From the NCBI RefSeq assembly GCF_014643735.1, contig NZ_BMKA01000005.1, forward strand, positions 62,245 through 126,244: a DNA stretch of 64,000 nucleotides. Reading direction: 5' to 3'. Made by a program: the position numbers and the translations under genes. The DNA comes from Neptunicoccus cionae. GTDB taxonomy: Bacteria > Pseudomonadota > Alphaproteobacteria > Rhodobacterales > Rhodobacteraceae. Positions 25,844 to 35,202 of this stretch are shown one piece after another. Numbering within the stretch: position 1 is the stretch's first letter; each line of letters begins with the position of its first letter. Below the pieces are notes generated by a model. That model was not told the DNA's origin. It saw nothing but the letters and a program-made list of their open reading frames with translations, and did not search any database.

Positions 25844-27120
25844 TCCTGATTGTTATCGCGCTCGCCATCATCCTTCTGGTGCTCGGGTTTGAGATGTTTC
25901 TCGTGCTGGGTGTTCCTGCCCTTGCCACTAAGGAACTGTTCTATGGCAACCTGCCAGATCCGGCGGTTGTGCAGAAAATATTCGGCGGCGTGGATCATTC
26001 CACCCTGCTGGCGATCCCCTTCTTTATCTTTGCCGCCCATCTGATGGGGTCGGGCCAGATTGCCCGCAACCTCACCGGATTTGTGCGTGCCATGATCGGC
26101 CACACCCGTGGCGGTATGGGGCACACTGTCATCGGCGGCTCTATGGCTTTCGGCTCGGTGTCCGGCTCTGCCCCTGCGACGGTGGCGGCTATGGGCAAGA
26201 TGGTCTACCCCGAGATGCGCAAGAACGGGTTTTCCGAAAAATTCAGCCTTGGCCTGTTGGTGGCGAGTGCGGAAACAGCCCTGCTGATCCCACCTTCGAT
26301 CACCTTTATCATCTACGGCTGGATGACCGGCACCTCTATCGCGCGGTTGTTTGCGGGCGGTTTGGCTGTTGGTGTGTTTCTGGGTTTGGCCTTTGCCATC
26401 ATGGTCTGGATCGAAGCCAAGCGCAGAGGCATTGAACCGGACGCGAGATCCTCTTGGGGGCAGCGGTATCAGGCGTTGAAAGACTCCGCTTGGGCGCTGG
26501 GGATGCCGGTCATTATCCTTGGCGGTATCTATTCCGGCACGATCACCCCGACCGAGGCCGCAGCCGTCAGCGTGGTCTACGCGATCTTTGTGGAAATGGT
26601 CATCTACCGGAATTTCGGCTTCAAGGACCTGTTCCGCATCACCGAACAAAGCGCGATTTCCACCTGTGTGATCTTTATCCTTCTGGCGATGGGGGGGCTG
26701 ATTTCCTTCTACGTCACACTGGCGCAGGTTCCGACACAGATCACCGATTTCCTGACGGCGATTGACGCGGGTCCAATCCAGTTCCTGCTGGCGGTTAACA
26801 TCTGTTTTCTGATTGCGGGGATGTTCATTGACCCGAACTCTGCCCTGCTGATCCTTGTGCCACCGCTGTTTCCTGTGGCCATGGCGCTGGGGGTTGATCC
26901 GGTCCATTTCGGAATGATCGTCACGCTGAACATCAGTCTTGGCATGATCACTCCGCCCTTTGGTCTGGATATATTCGTGGCCTCCTCCACCCTGCAAAAA
27001 CCGGTACTAAGCATCATTAAGGGGGTCTGGCCATTCGTCTTTGTGAACATCCTTGTCCTGCTGGTGATCACTTACGTACCGCAAATCTCACTTTTCATCC
27101 CGAAGATGCTCTTCGGCTAA
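25840..27120 (+). CDS. TRAP transporter large permease, DctM
   Basis: A 426-residue membrane protein of the DctM family with about twelve hydrophobic segments. Characteristic stretches are GSMAFGSVSGSAPATVAAMG, LIPPSITFIIYGWMTGTSIA and MITPPFGLDIFVASSTLQKP. It carries out Na+-driven transport of the ligand delivered by the DctP protein. It is followed 12 bases later by the pyrK-like gene, so transport and pyrimidine enzymes appear to be one transcription unit. Confidence 0.92.
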   Translation: MILIVIALAIILLVLGFEMFLVLGVPALATKELFYGNLPDPAVVQKIFGGVDHSTLLAIPFFIFAAHLMGSGQIARNLTGFVRAMIGHTRGGMGHTVIGGSMAFGSVSGSAPATVAAMGKMVYPEMRKNGFSEKFSLGLLVASAETALLIPPSITFIIYGWMTGTSIARLFAGGLAVGVFLGLAFAIMVWIEAKRRGIEPDARSSWGQRYQALKDSAWALGMPVIILGGIYSGTITPTEAAAVSVVYAIFVEMVIYRNFGFKDLFRITEQSAISTCVIFILLAMGGLISFYVTLAQVPTQITDFLTAIDAGPIQFLLAVNICFLIAGMFIDPNSALLILVPPLFPVAMALGVDPVHFGMIVTLNISLGMITPPFGLDIFVASSTLQKPVLSIIKGVWPFVFVNILVLLVITYVPQISLFIPKMLFG

Positions 27121-27132
27121 GAAAGGCAAAAT

Positions 27133-27978
27133 ATGTCACTGATACAAAGGCATAGCGCCGGAGAGGGTTCTCCGGCGAACGGGACAACTCATGAAGTTGA
27201 AACCACTGTAAAGTCGAACACACCCGTGAATGGCGAGTACCGTCTGCTGACGCTCGACGCGCCGCAATCGGTTCTGGATTGCAAACCGGGTCAGTTTTTT
27301 CACATCCTCTGCCCTGTCACCATGGCAGAGCAACCCTACCTGCGCCGCCCGATGAGCATCTATGGCTATTCCGCGGAAAAGGGCGAATTGCAGTTCCTGT
27401 ATAAAGTCACCGGCGAAGGCACACGGGCGCTGGCAACACTGACAAAGGGCGACAAGTTGAACGTGCTTGGTCCGCTGGGTGTGGGGTTTACCATTCAGGA
27501 CGACTGGCAGAACCTTTTGCTGCTGGCGCGGGGTGTCGGGCTGGCCACGCTTGCGCCGCTGGCACAGGAAGCGCAACGCCTGAACCGCAAGCTGGTGGCG
27601 ATCTGCTCGGCGCGGAACGAAGACGTGCTGATGTCTATCGACCACTTCAAAGCCCTTGGCGCAGAGGTGATCACCGTGACCGATGCACAAGGCACCTCCG
27701 ATCTGGAGAACCTGCGCGAGATCATCGAAAATCAAATCGCTGATCACGGCGTGGACGTTATGTATACCTGCGGATCGAACCGGATGCTGAAGCTGCTGCA
27801 AGAGATCGGCGCGAAACATGATATCCCCGGTGAAATCGCACTGGAACAGCAAATGGCCTGCGGGCTTGGCATGTGCCAATGCTGCGTGCGCTCCTTCAAT
27901 CGCAACGGCACAATCACGCAAGAACGGGTGTGCCGCGAAGGCCCCGTTTTTGGCATAGAGGAGGCGATGGCATGGTAG
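27133..27978 (+). CDS. pyrK: Dihydroorotate dehydrogenase electron transfer subunit (PyrK-like)
   Basis: A 281-residue ferredoxin-reductase-type flavoprotein. FAD binding is suggested by LRRPMSIYGYS and the nucleotide domain by NLLLLARGVGLATLAPLAQE. The C-terminal 2Fe-2S motif is complete: C-x4-C-x2-C in QMACGLGMCQCCVRSF and the fourth cysteine in ERVCREGPVFG. In class 1B dihydroorotate dehydrogenases this subunit passes electrons between NAD(H) and PyrD. The N-terminal 25 residues are unusually polar for PyrK and may not be conserved. Its stop overlaps pyrD. A function in oxidising another dihydropyrimidine cannot be excluded. Confidence 0.85.
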   Translation: MSLIQRHSAGEGSPANGTTHEVETTVKSNTPVNGEYRLLTLDAPQSVLDCKPGQFFHILCPVTMAEQPYLRRPMSIYGYSAEKGELQFLYKVTGEGTRALATLTKGDKLNVLGPLGVGFTIQDDWQNLLLLARGVGLATLAPLAQEAQRLNRKLVAICSARNEDVLMSIDHFKALGAEVITVTDAQGTSDLENLREIIENQIADHGVDVMYTCGSNRMLKLLQEIGAKHDIPGEIALEQQMACGLGMCQCCVRSFNRNGTITQERVCREGPVFGIEEAMAW

Positions 27979-28916
27979 ACCTGACGACCAAAATCGGCAG
28001 CCTGACACTGGCAAACCCGATCATGCCGGCCTCTGGCACGTTTTCCGAAGACCTGTCCGAAGTGCTGGACCTGCACCAGTTGGGCGCCCATGTGACCAAG
28101 ACAATTACCGCGGAAAAGCGGGGCGGCAACCCCACGCCTCGGGTCTGCGAGGTACGCGGGTCCATGCTGAATTCGATCGGCATCCCATCAAAAGGCGTGC
28201 AGCATTTCATCGAAAACACAATCCCGTTCTACAACGCCTATGACGTGCCTTTGGTGGTCAGCATCTCGGCTAATTCCGCCGATGAATTCGCCCGTATTTG
28301 TGAACAGGTTTCCGTTCCCGGCGTGGCCGCGATTGAGGTGAATATATCCTGCCCGAACATCGAAGAAGACGGCAAGGCCTTTGCCATGCGCCCCTCCACT
28401 ACCACCGCCGTGATGGAAAAGCTGCGCAGCGCCTCTGACCTGCCGCTTTGGGCAAAGCTAAGCCCCAACACAGGAGAAACTATCGAAGTCGCCCTTGCCG
28501 CAGAAGAGGCTGGCGCGGATGCGTTGGTGGTGGCGAATACGCTGCTGTCTATGGCGATTGACATCCACACCCGCAAACCGAAATTGGGCAATCTGATGGG
28601 TGGCTTGTCCGGCCCGTCCCTGAAACCTATTGCCCTGCGCATGGCCTATCAATGTGCCAAATCGGTTCAAATCCCGGTGATCGGCTGCGGCGGCATTTCC
28701 ACCGTAGAAGACATCGTTGAATACCTGATTGCAGGGGCCACAGCCGTGCAGGTCGGCACCGCAACCTTTATCAATCCCAACATTATGGTGACTCTGCTGG
28801 GGCAGTTGGAATCCTATCTGGAAACGCAAAACATCGCCAGCCTCAGCGATCTGGTCGGCTCGGTTCGCGATGAAGATGCAGCGGATTCAGTCGTGTTCAT
28901 GGAGACCGCACCATGA
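27972..28916 (+). CDS. pyrD: Dihydroorotate dehydrogenase, class 1B catalytic subunit (PyrD-like)
   Basis: A 314-residue FMN TIM-barrel enzyme. It opens VDLTTKIGSLTLANPIMPAS after the initiator Met and has EVNISCPNI near the FMN, LWAKLSPNTGE with the flavin lysine, GGLSGPSLKPIALRM, and IPVIGCGGISTVEDIVEYL with AVQVGTA for the phosphate. A cysteine occupies the base position in NISCPNIEEDGKAF, as in class 1 enzymes. It interconverts dihydroorotate and orotate with NAD(H) through PyrK. The ATG at 27972 overlaps the pyrK stop. Most alphaproteobacteria rely on a quinone-linked class 2 PyrD, so this may be an extra, operon-specific enzyme; that needs the rest of the genome. Confidence 0.85.
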   Translation: MVDLTTKIGSLTLANPIMPASGTFSEDLSEVLDLHQLGAHVTKTITAEKRGGNPTPRVCEVRGSMLNSIGIPSKGVQHFIENTIPFYNAYDVPLVVSISANSADEFARICEQVSVPGVAAIEVNISCPNIEEDGKAFAMRPSTTTAVMEKLRSASDLPLWAKLSPNTGETIEVALAAEEAGADALVVANTLLSMAIDIHTRKPKLGNLMGGLSGPSLKPIALRMAYQCAKSVQIPVIGCGGISTVEDIVEYLIAGATAVQVGTATFINPNIMVTLLGQLESYLETQNIASLSDLVGSVRDEDAADSVVFMETAP

Positions 28917-30193
28917 GCACAGCGCCCTTTACAGTTGATCCGGACGAACTGCGCCTCGCCACGCGGTGGTTCGACGACATCTACAACATGAGCCGCGACC
29001 GCCTTGGAGTATCCCGTCCGGCGTATTCCGCCAAAGAAACCGAGGTTCTGGAATTTCTGGCCGAACTATGCCGCGCAGAGGGGCTGGCTGTGGAAACCGA
29101 TGCGGGGCAGAACCTGTTGTTTTCCCTACCCGAAGATGCGGACGCCGAAAAATTCGTGATTGTAGGCTCCCATGTCGATTCTGTGCCGATGGGTGGAAAC
29201 TATGACGGTATGGCAGGCGTTCTGGCCGGTTTGATGTGCCTGTTCCGCGCCCGCAAAAACGGCACCCGTTTTGCCAGACCAGTAAAGGTTCTGGCCATGC
29301 GGGGTGAAGAAAGCGCGTGGTTTGGTCCCTGCTATATCGCCTCCAAGGCACTAATGGGCACCCTTGACAGCGACGAACTGGCCTCTGCCCACAAAGGCGA
29401 CGGCCGCAGCCTTGCGGATCATATGGGGGATGTAGGAATTGACATGGCGCAGGTTTCCAACGGCCAGCCTCTCATGGATAAATCCGACATTCTGGAATAT
29501 ATCGAACTGCATATCGAACAGGGGCCGTTGCTGATCGGCAAGGAGCAACCAGCGGCTGTTGTTTCGGGCATTCGCGGTAATTTCCGGCACAAACAGGTTC
29601 GCTGTATCGGGGAGGCGGGCCATTCCGGTGCCGTGCCCCGCGCGTTTCGCAAAGACCCTGTGCTGGCGATGGCGGACCTGTTATCCCGACTGGACGAAAG
29701 CTGGCTGACCATCGTTCAAAAGGGCGATGATCTGGTGCTGACCTCTGGCGTGGTCGGGACCGATCCTGAACGCCACGCCATGTCCCGCATTGCCGATGAA
29801 ATCCGCTTCTCGCTGGATGTGCGCAGCCAGAACAGCGAGGTTCTTGCGGCCATGACCCAGCTTTTGCGCGAAGAAATGGACAAGATCGCAAGGGAACGCG
29901 GCGTCCGTTTTGATCTTGGCGATGTGAATAACACGCCCCCTGCCCTGATGACGCCGGAACTGGTGGCGCAGCTGGAACAGGCCATGGGCCGCCTTGGTAT
30001 GGAACCCACCACAATGGCGTCAGGCGGCGGTCATGATGCGGCGGTGTTTTCCAATGCCGGTGTTCCTGCTGCGATGGTTTTTGTGCGCAACCAGAACGGC
30101 TCTCATAATCCGGACGAAGCGATGGAGATCGAGGATTTTCTTGCTGGTGTCTCGATCATTTATGAGTATCTGGTTAGAACTGCGCCATGTTGA
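28913..30193 (+). CDS. M20-family Zn-dependent hydrolase, N-carbamoyl-amino acid hydrolase / allantoate amidohydrolase type
   Basis: A 426-residue amidohydrolase. Metal ligands can be seen in [20 protein letters not shown] (His and Asp), [11 protein letters not shown] (Glu), [10 protein letters not shown] (His) and [20 protein letters not shown] (His); the lid domain follows near residue 215 ([20 protein letters not shown]). In typical HyuC relatives the glutamate motif is followed by glycine and an aromatic residue; here it is Glu-Glu-Ser. The family removes carbamoyl groups from N-carbamoyl amino acids with release of CO2 and ammonia. Between pyrD and pyrE the most tempting substrate is N-carbamoylaspartate (ureidosuccinate), which would feed aspartate and nitrogen; this is inference. 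Start and stop are coupled to the neighbours. Confidence 0.82.
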   Translation: MSTAPFTVDPDELRLATRWFDDIYNMSRDRLGVSRPAYSAKETEVLEFLAELCRAEGLAVETDAGQNLLFSLPEDADAEKFVIVGSHVDSVPMGGNYDGMAGVLAGLMCLFRARKNGTRFARPVKVLAMRGEESAWFGPCYIASKALMGTLDSDELASAHKGDGRSLADHMGDVGIDMAQVSNGQPLMDKSDILEYIELHIEQGPLLIGKEQPAAVVSGIRGNFRHKQVRCIGEAGHSGAVPRAFRKDPVLAMADLLSRLDESWLTIVQKGDDLVLTSGVVGTDPERHAMSRIADEIRFSLDVRSQNSEVLAAMTQLLREEMDKIARERGVRFDLGDVNNTPPALMTPELVAQLEQAMGRLGMEPTTMASGGGHDAAVFSNAGVPAAMVFVRNQNGSHNPDEAMEIEDFLAGVSIIYEYLVRTAPC

Positions 30194-30236
30194 AACCGCG
30201 CCCTGTCACACCGCACCCCACTGCAAAGGATCACAG

Positions 30237-30929
30237 ATGAGCAGCCATTTCCCACCCCGCGAGGTGATGAGCGAAACCACCGCGAATATGCTGCTGGAAA
30301 TCGACGCAGTGCATTTCAACGCGGAGAAACCTTTCACCTTCACCTCCGGCATCGCCAGCCCCGTTTACATCGACTGTCGCAAGATCATCGCCTATCCGCG
30401 CCTGCGCGATATGGTGACAGCGTTTTCCGTGTCGTTGATCCTGCGGGACGTAGGGTTTGAACAATTCGACGCGGTTGCAGGTGGTGAAACCGCTGGCATC
30501 CCCTTTGCCGCATGGATCGCCAAGGAAATGGGCCTGCCGATGCATTACGTGCGCAAAAAGCCCAAGGGCTTTGGGCGGGCTGCCCAGATTGAAGGCGACA
30601 TTCAGGAAGAACAACGGGTGCTTCTGGTGGAGGATCTGACAACGGACGGCGGCAGCAAAATCAACTTTTGCAATGCCTTGCGCCGTGCGGGTGCCAAAGC
30701 CGATCACGCCATCGTCGTGTTTTACTATGACATCTTCCAGCAAACCCGCGACAGGCTGGACGCGGACGGCATCACGCTGCATTCCCTTGCCACATGGTGG
30801 GATGTTCTGTCCGCCAGCAAGAAGCAAAACCGCTTTGACACCAAAACACTCACCGAAGTAGAGGGGTTCTTGAACGCGCCTCTCGACTGGTCCGCCAGAC
30901 ACGGCGGCATTTCCCATCTTACACTTTAA
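30237..30929 (+). CDS. pyrE: Orotate phosphoribosyltransferase
   Basis: A 230-residue type I phosphoribosyltransferase. The PRPP motif is [20 protein letters not shown], the hood region includes [20 protein letters not shown], and [19 protein letters not shown] and [20 protein letters not shown] hold the catalytic loop lysines. It transfers orotate to PRPP to give OMP in pyrimidine synthesis. The ATG at 30237 follows AAGGATCACAG. A stand-alone pyrE in a transporter operon fits salvage of imported orotate; it could also be the only pyrE of the genome. Confidence 0.9.
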   Translation: MSSHFPPREVMSETTANMLLEIDAVHFNAEKPFTFTSGIASPVYIDCRKIIAYPRLRDMVTAFSVSLILRDVGFEQFDAVAGGETAGIPFAAWIAKEMGLPMHYVRKKPKGFGRAAQIEGDIQEEQRVLLVEDLTTDGGSKINFCNALRRAGAKADHAIVVFYYDIFQQTRDRLDADGITLHSLATWWDVLSASKKQNRFDTKTLTEVEGFLNAPLDWSARHGGISHLTL

Positions 30930-30939
30930 GGAGCACGCT

Positions 30940-31272
30940 ATGATGTTTGATCAAATTCTGGAAACCCTGCGCGACAATGGCAAAAGCGGCGCGGCTTACA
31001 CAAAAACCATCGCACTGGCCGAACAGGCGATGAAAGACGACGCGGAGCGCGCGGTCGCCTATGGATTGCTGTGCGAACTGGGCGAGCGGTTTCTTGAGTC
31101 CACGGGCCGTTTGCCTGTCACCTCGGTACAGATCGACAAAGCCTTTGAGGAATTTTCCAAAGCCACTAACGATTTGAAAGCCGCCTATGACAAAGGTGAT
31201 GCGGGTGAAACGCTACAGACCGTTAACGCTATTGCCACGCTCAGCCGCACGCCGCTGGACCTGTCGGCGTAA
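30940..31272 (+). CDS. Small helical protein of unknown function
   Basis: A 110-residue acidic protein starting after AAGGAGCACGCT. It is predicted to be almost all helix, for example TIALAEQAMKDDAERAVAYG and IDKAFEEFSKATNDLKAAYD, and has no signal peptide, membrane segment or metal motif. It lies ten bases after pyrE in the same operon and precedes a hairpin. I do not recognise the family. Position suggests an accessory role with pyrimidine salvage. Confidence 0.72.
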   Translation: MMFDQILETLRDNGKSGAAYTKTIALAEQAMKDDAERAVAYGLLCELGERFLESTGRLPVTSVQIDKAFEEFSKATNDLKAAYDKGDAGETLQTVNAIATLSRTPLDLSA

Positions 31273-31285
31273 GTGGACCCGACCC

Positions 31286-31317
31286 TTTCATCCGGCAGAA
31301 TCCCTTGCCGGATGAAA
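31286..31317 (+). terminator. Perfect 12-bp hairpin closing the TRAP-pyr operon
   Basis: TTTCATCCGGCA at 31286-31297 and TGCCGGATGAAA at 31306-31317 pair perfectly around an eight-base loop, 14 bases after the stop of the small gene. The bases after it are A-rich rather than T-rich, so it is not a textbook terminator, but the stem is strong and separates this operon from the urease genes. Confidence 0.6.
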
Positions 31318-31533
31318 GAAAACAGAGACTGTTCGCGCCCATTTCAGATCGCTGATTTTCTAAGCAGATAGACTACACTCTGATTAAATTCTAAACACAT
31401 GCCTGTTTTTAGGGCAGGAAAAACAACCCTCCTCTGCCCCTGCGCCTCACGCTGTGGTCGTGCTGTTTTCGAACCGTCAAAGCACACCGCACCCGCGTGA
31501 GGATACCCTATCAACAGCCCCGCCCCCATAGAT

Positions 31534-32352
31534 TTGCAGACTGACCGTCCTGCCCAGCCCCGCGCTGTCGGCGCTGCGAAGCTTGGCTTGCGCGCCGATC
31601 CGTCGGGACGTACAGGCATAACCGATCTCCGCCAGTCCGGCGCGCTTAAGCTGGTGTTTCCCCGACAGTTAACGAACAGCGCCGAGACCATTTTAGTGAA
31701 CACCGCTGGCGGGATTACGGGTGGCGACCGGTACGATCTGGATATTGATGTCGGGGCTGGTGCTGCGCTTAGCCTGACCACCCAAGCGGCAGAGCGTGCC
31801 TACCGCGCCCAGCGCGGGGAAACTGGCAAGGTCACAACCCGCATCACGGTACAATCCGGTGCGCAAATGAACTGGCTGCCCCAAGAGCTGATCCTGTTTG
31901 AACGCTGCGCATTGAACCGGCGTTTGTCTATTGATCTGCAAGGTGATGCCCGTCTGTTAATGGTAGAGCCTGTCGTTTTCGGCCGCGCTGCGATGAAAGA
32001 GGTTCTGCGCGACATTCACTTATACGACCGTATCTCGATCACGCGGGACGGTCGCCCGCTCTATCTTGACGCCATGAAAATCAGCGGTGACGCGGCGGCC
32101 CGTCTGGCCCGTTCTGCGATTGCCAATGGTGCGGGTGCGATGGCGAGCGTTCTTTGTGTGACACCCGAAATTGCCGCCAACCTTTCCGCCGTGCGCGAGA
32201 TGCTTCCCGCAACGGCCGGTGCCAGCCTGATCGCACCCGATACGCTGGTGATCCGCCAGCTTGCACAAGACAGTTATATGCTGCGTCGCAGCCTGATGCC
32301 CCTGCTGGAGCACCTATCCCAATCCCCATTGCCCGCATCTTGGAGGCTGTAG
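31534..32352 (+). CDS. ureD: Urease accessory protein UreD
   Basis: A 272-residue UreD protein, the chaperone that with UreF and UreG inserts nickel into urease. Family features are LVFPRQLTNSAETILVNTAG followed by GITGGDRYDLDI, then QMNWLPQELILFERCALNRR. The reading frame offers only a TTG (31534) at the position expected from the family, without an evident ribosome-binding site, so the exact start is uncertain. It is the first gene of ureDABCEFG. Confidence 0.9.
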   Translation: MQTDRPAQPRAVGAAKLGLRADPSGRTGITDLRQSGALKLVFPRQLTNSAETILVNTAGGITGGDRYDLDIDVGAGAALSLTTQAAERAYRAQRGETGKVTTRITVQSGAQMNWLPQELILFERCALNRRLSIDLQGDARLLMVEPVVFGRAAMKEVLRDIHLYDRISITRDGRPLYLDAMKISGDAAARLARSAIANGAGAMASVLCVTPEIAANLSAVREMLPATAGASLIAPDTLVIRQLAQDSYMLRRSLMPLLEHLSQSPLPASWRL

Positions 32353-32355
32353 CCC

Positions 32356-32658
32356 ATGCAACTCACCCCCCGTGAAAAAGAGAAACTTCTCATCGCGCTC
32401 GCTGCTGAAGTGGCGCGCAAGCGGCTGGCCCGTGGCGTCAAGCTGAACCATCCAGAGGCTATTGCCATGATCACGGATGCAGTGGTCGAAGGCGCACGGG
32501 ACGGACGCTCTGTCGCCGACATGATGGAGGCGGGCGGCAAGGTTGTCACGCGGGCCGATTGTATGGAAGGCATCCCCGAAATGATCCCCGAAGTGCAGGT
32601 CGAAGCCACCTTCCCCGATGGCACCAAGCTTGTCACCGTTCACAACCCGATCAGATAG
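32356..32658 (+). CDS. ureA: Urease gamma subunit
   Basis: A 100-residue protein with the full UreA pattern: [40 protein letters not shown], and a C-terminus [15 protein letters not shown]. It is one of the three structural subunits of urease, which hydrolyses urea to ammonia and carbamate. The start lies three bases after the ureD stop. Confidence 0.96.
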   Translation: MQLTPREKEKLLIALAAEVARKRLARGVKLNHPEAIAMITDAVVEGARDGRSVADMMEAGGKVVTRADCMEGIPEMIPEVQVEATFPDGTKLVTVHNPIR

Positions 32659-32667
32659 GAGCCACCC

Positions 32668-32973
32668 ATGATCCCCGGAGAACTCTTTCCCGCTGAAGGC
32701 ACGTTAACCCTGAACGCCGACGCAATGGCCGTGACGCTGATGGTGGCAAATACCGGCGACCGGCCGGTGCAGGTGGGCAGCCACTATCATTTTGCCGAAA
32801 CCAACCCCGCGCTGGAGTTCGACCGCGCAAAGGCCCGTGGCTTGCGGCTGGATATAGCCGCCGGAACAGCAGTGCGGTTCGAGCCGGGCCAGCGCCGCGA
32901 AGTGCAGTTGATCCCGCTTGGCGGCGATCGCAAGGTTTACGGCTTCAATCAACACGTTATGGGGGCGCTATAA
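32668..32973 (+). CDS. ureB: Urease beta subunit
   Basis: A 101-residue UreB beginning [16 protein letters not shown], with [20 protein letters not shown] and [20 protein letters not shown]. It packs with UreA and UreC in the urease trimer. The ATG follows AGGAGCCACCC. The stop directly abuts the ureC start. Confidence 0.96.
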   Translation: MIPGELFPAEGTLTLNADAMAVTLMVANTGDRPVQVGSHYHFAETNPALEFDRAKARGLRLDIAAGTAVRFEPGQRREVQLIPLGGDRKVYGFNQHVMGAL

Positions 32974-34683
32974 ATGCCTGTAGAAATTTCCCGCGCGCAA
33001 TATGCGGCAATGTATGGTCCTACCACCGGGGATAAACTGCGGCTGGCTGATACCGATCTGATTATCGAGGTGGAACGGGATCTCACCACCTACGGCGAGG
33101 AAGTAAAATTTGGCGGCGGCAAAGTCATCCGCGATGGTATGGGCCAATCCCAAGCCACCCGCGCGCAAGGGGCTGTAGACACAGTCATCACCAACGCGCT
33201 AATCGTGGATCATTCCGGAATTTATAAGGCGGATGTGGCGCTGAAAGACGGGCTGATCCACGCGATTGGCAAAGCCGGCAACCCTGACACCCAACCCGGC
33301 GTGGATATTATCGTAGGGCCCGGCACCGAGGTAATTGCGGGTGAAGGGCGTATCCTGACTGCGGGCGGTATGGACAGCCATATCCACTTTATCTGCCCCC
33401 AACAGATGGAGGACTCGCTGCATTCCGGTGTGACCACCTGTTTTGGCGGCGGCACTGGTCCAGCGCAAGGAACGCTCGCCACCACTTGCACGCCCGGTCC
33501 CTGGCACATCGGGCGGATGTTGCAATCTTTTGACGGGATCGCCATGAACATCGGCCTTGCAGGCAAGGGTAATGCCAGCCGCCCCGATGCGCTGGTTGAA
33601 ATGGTCAAGGGCGGGGCTTGTGCCTTGAAGTTGCACGAAGATTGGGGCACCACACCTGCCGCCATTGATTGCTGCCTGTCTGTGGCGGATGACATGGACG
33701 TACAGGTGATGATCCATACCGATACCTTGAATGAATCGGGTTTCGTGGAACACACCGTCGGCGCGATCAAGGGGCGGACGATCCACGCTTTCCATACCGA
33801 AGGCGCTGGCGGCGGCCATGCTCCGGACATCATCAAGATTTGCGGCGATGCCAATGTGCTGCCGTCCTCTACCAATCCGACCCGTCCTTTCACCGTCAAC
33901 ACTTTGGAAGAGCATCTCGATATGCTGATGGTCTGTCATCATCTGGACAAATCCATCCCCGAGGACATCGCCTTTGCTGAAAGCCGCATCAGGCGGGAAA
34001 CCATCGCGGCTGAAGATATTCTTCATGACATGGGCGCGTTCTCCATCATCGCATCTGACAGTCAGGCAATGGGTCGTGTCGGAGAAGTGTTGATCCGCAC
34101 ATGGCAAACGGCGGACAAGATGAAAAAGCAGCGGGGACGACTGGCCGAAGAGACCGGCGAGAACGACAATCTGCGGGTGCGCCGCTATATTGCGAAATAC
34201 ACGATAAATCCGGCGATTGCCCAAGGGGTCGGCCATGTGCTCGGCGATATTACTGTGGGCAAACGAGCGGATCTTGCCCTGTGGTCTCCGGCGTTTTTCG
34301 GGGTAAAGCCTGAAATGGTTCTGCTGGGCGGCAGCATCGCTGTGGCGCAAATGGGCGATCCAAATGCGTCGATCCCGACTCCCCAACCGGTTTATTCCCG
34401 TCCGATGTTTGCAAGTTACGGCGGCTCACTTGTTCACTCTTCGGTCAGCTTCATCTCTGGCGCGGCACAGTCCGATGGTCTGCGCGACCAGCTTGGTCTG
34501 TCAAAACAGACTGTCGCTGTCGAGAACACCCGCAACATTGGCAAAAAGGACATGGTGCTGAATGCGGCCCTTCCAGAAATCGAAGTCCATCCCGAAACCT
34601 ACGAAGTGCGCGCGGACGGCGAACTTCTGACCTGTCAGCCCGCCGAGATTCTGCCGATGGCGCAACGCTATTTCATGTTTTAG
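32974..34683 (+). CDS. ureC: Urease alpha subunit (catalytic)
   Basis: A 569-residue amidohydrolase carrying the bi-nickel site. The first metal histidines lie in [19 protein letters not shown], the lysine to be carbamylated in [19 protein letters not shown], further histidines in [20 protein letters not shown] and [19 protein letters not shown], the mobile flap cysteine/histidine in [20 protein letters not shown], and the aspartate in [14 protein letters not shown]. All essential residues are present and the length is standard, so it should be active once nickel is inserted. It starts immediately after the ureB stop. Confidence 0.97.
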   Translation: MPVEISRAQYAAMYGPTTGDKLRLADTDLIIEVERDLTTYGEEVKFGGGKVIRDGMGQSQATRAQGAVDTVITNALIVDHSGIYKADVALKDGLIHAIGKAGNPDTQPGVDIIVGPGTEVIAGEGRILTAGGMDSHIHFICPQQMEDSLHSGVTTCFGGGTGPAQGTLATTCTPGPWHIGRMLQSFDGIAMNIGLAGKGNASRPDALVEMVKGGACALKLHEDWGTTPAAIDCCLSVADDMDVQVMIHTDTLNESGFVEHTVGAIKGRTIHAFHTEGAGGGHAPDIIKICGDANVLPSSTNPTRPFTVNTLEEHLDMLMVCHHLDKSIPEDIAFAESRIRRETIAAEDILHDMGAFSIIASDSQAMGRVGEVLIRTWQTADKMKKQRGRLAEETGENDNLRVRRYIAKYTINPAIAQGVGHVLGDITVGKRADLALWSPAFFGVKPEMVLLGGSIAVAQMGDPNASIPTPQPVYSRPMFASYGGSLVHSSVSFISGAAQSDGLRDQLGLSKQTVAVENTRNIGKKDMVLNAALPEIEVHPETYEVRADGELLTCQPAEILPMAQRYFMF

Positions 34684-34692
34684 GAGCTAACG

Positions 34693-35202
34693 ATGGCTAC
34701 GCTACCGATTGCACAAACACTTCACCGCGCGGGGGGGTGGTCCGGTCCGGCAGACAGCTGCGTTCTGGATTACACAGGCCGTTTCTTGCGGCGCAAACGT
34801 CTGACAACCGCCAGCGGCATTCCGTTTCTAGTGGACTTGCCCCAGACCACATCGCTGAACGATGGCGATGGGCTGGAACTGGAAAGCGGCGGAATGATCC
34901 GCATTACCGCAGCGAGTGAAGCCCTGTTTCAAATCACGGGCCCTGATCTGGTGCGCCTCGCGTGGCATGTGGGCAACCGGCACACGCCCTGTCAGATTGA
35001 AAGCGATCATCTGTTGATACAGAACGATCCGGTGATCGGGCATATGCTGGAACATCTCGGCGCAACGCTGAAGCAGGTGAACCGCCCCTTCACACCGGAA
35101 GGTGGTGCATACGGGCATGGGCGTACCCATTCCCATGCGCCCGGGGCGACCGCCCATTCTGCGGTTCATTTCGACACACACGCCCACTCCCATGAGCATT
35201 GA
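34693..35202 (+). CDS. ureE: Urease accessory protein UreE (nickel chaperone)
   Basis: A 169-residue UreE. The N-terminal domain includes DYTGRFLRRKRLTTASGIPF, and the metal-binding domain includes RLAWHVGNRHTPCQIE and QNDPVIGHMLEHLGA, with the conserved surface histidine. The last 35 residues are histidine-rich ([23 protein letters not shown]), a nickel reservoir seen in many UreE proteins. It delivers Ni2+ to the UreG-UreF-UreD complex. The gene overlaps ureF by 11 bases. Confidence 0.94.
   Translation: MATLPIAQTLHRAGGWSGPADSCVLDYTGRFLRRKRLTTASGIPFLVDLPQTTSLNDGDGLELESGGMIRITAASEALFQITGPDLVRLAWHVGNRHTPCQIESDHLLIQNDPVIGHMLEHLGATLKQVNRPFTPEGGAYGHGRTHSHAPGATAHSAVHFDTHAHSHEH

Noticed and set aside
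27133-28916. pyrK-pyrD pair as a dihydropyrimidine dehydrogenase (PreT-PreA)
   Set aside because: PreT is a glutamate-synthase-like flavoprotein and PreA has additional 4Fe-4S motifs; here the electron subunit has the single 2Fe-2S motif and ferredoxin-reductase layout of PyrK, and the catalytic subunit has no ferredoxin tail.
31286-31317. Standard Rho-independent terminator
   Set aside because: The stem is perfect but A-rich rather than T-rich sequence follows in the direction of transcription; kept only as a terminator-like hairpin.
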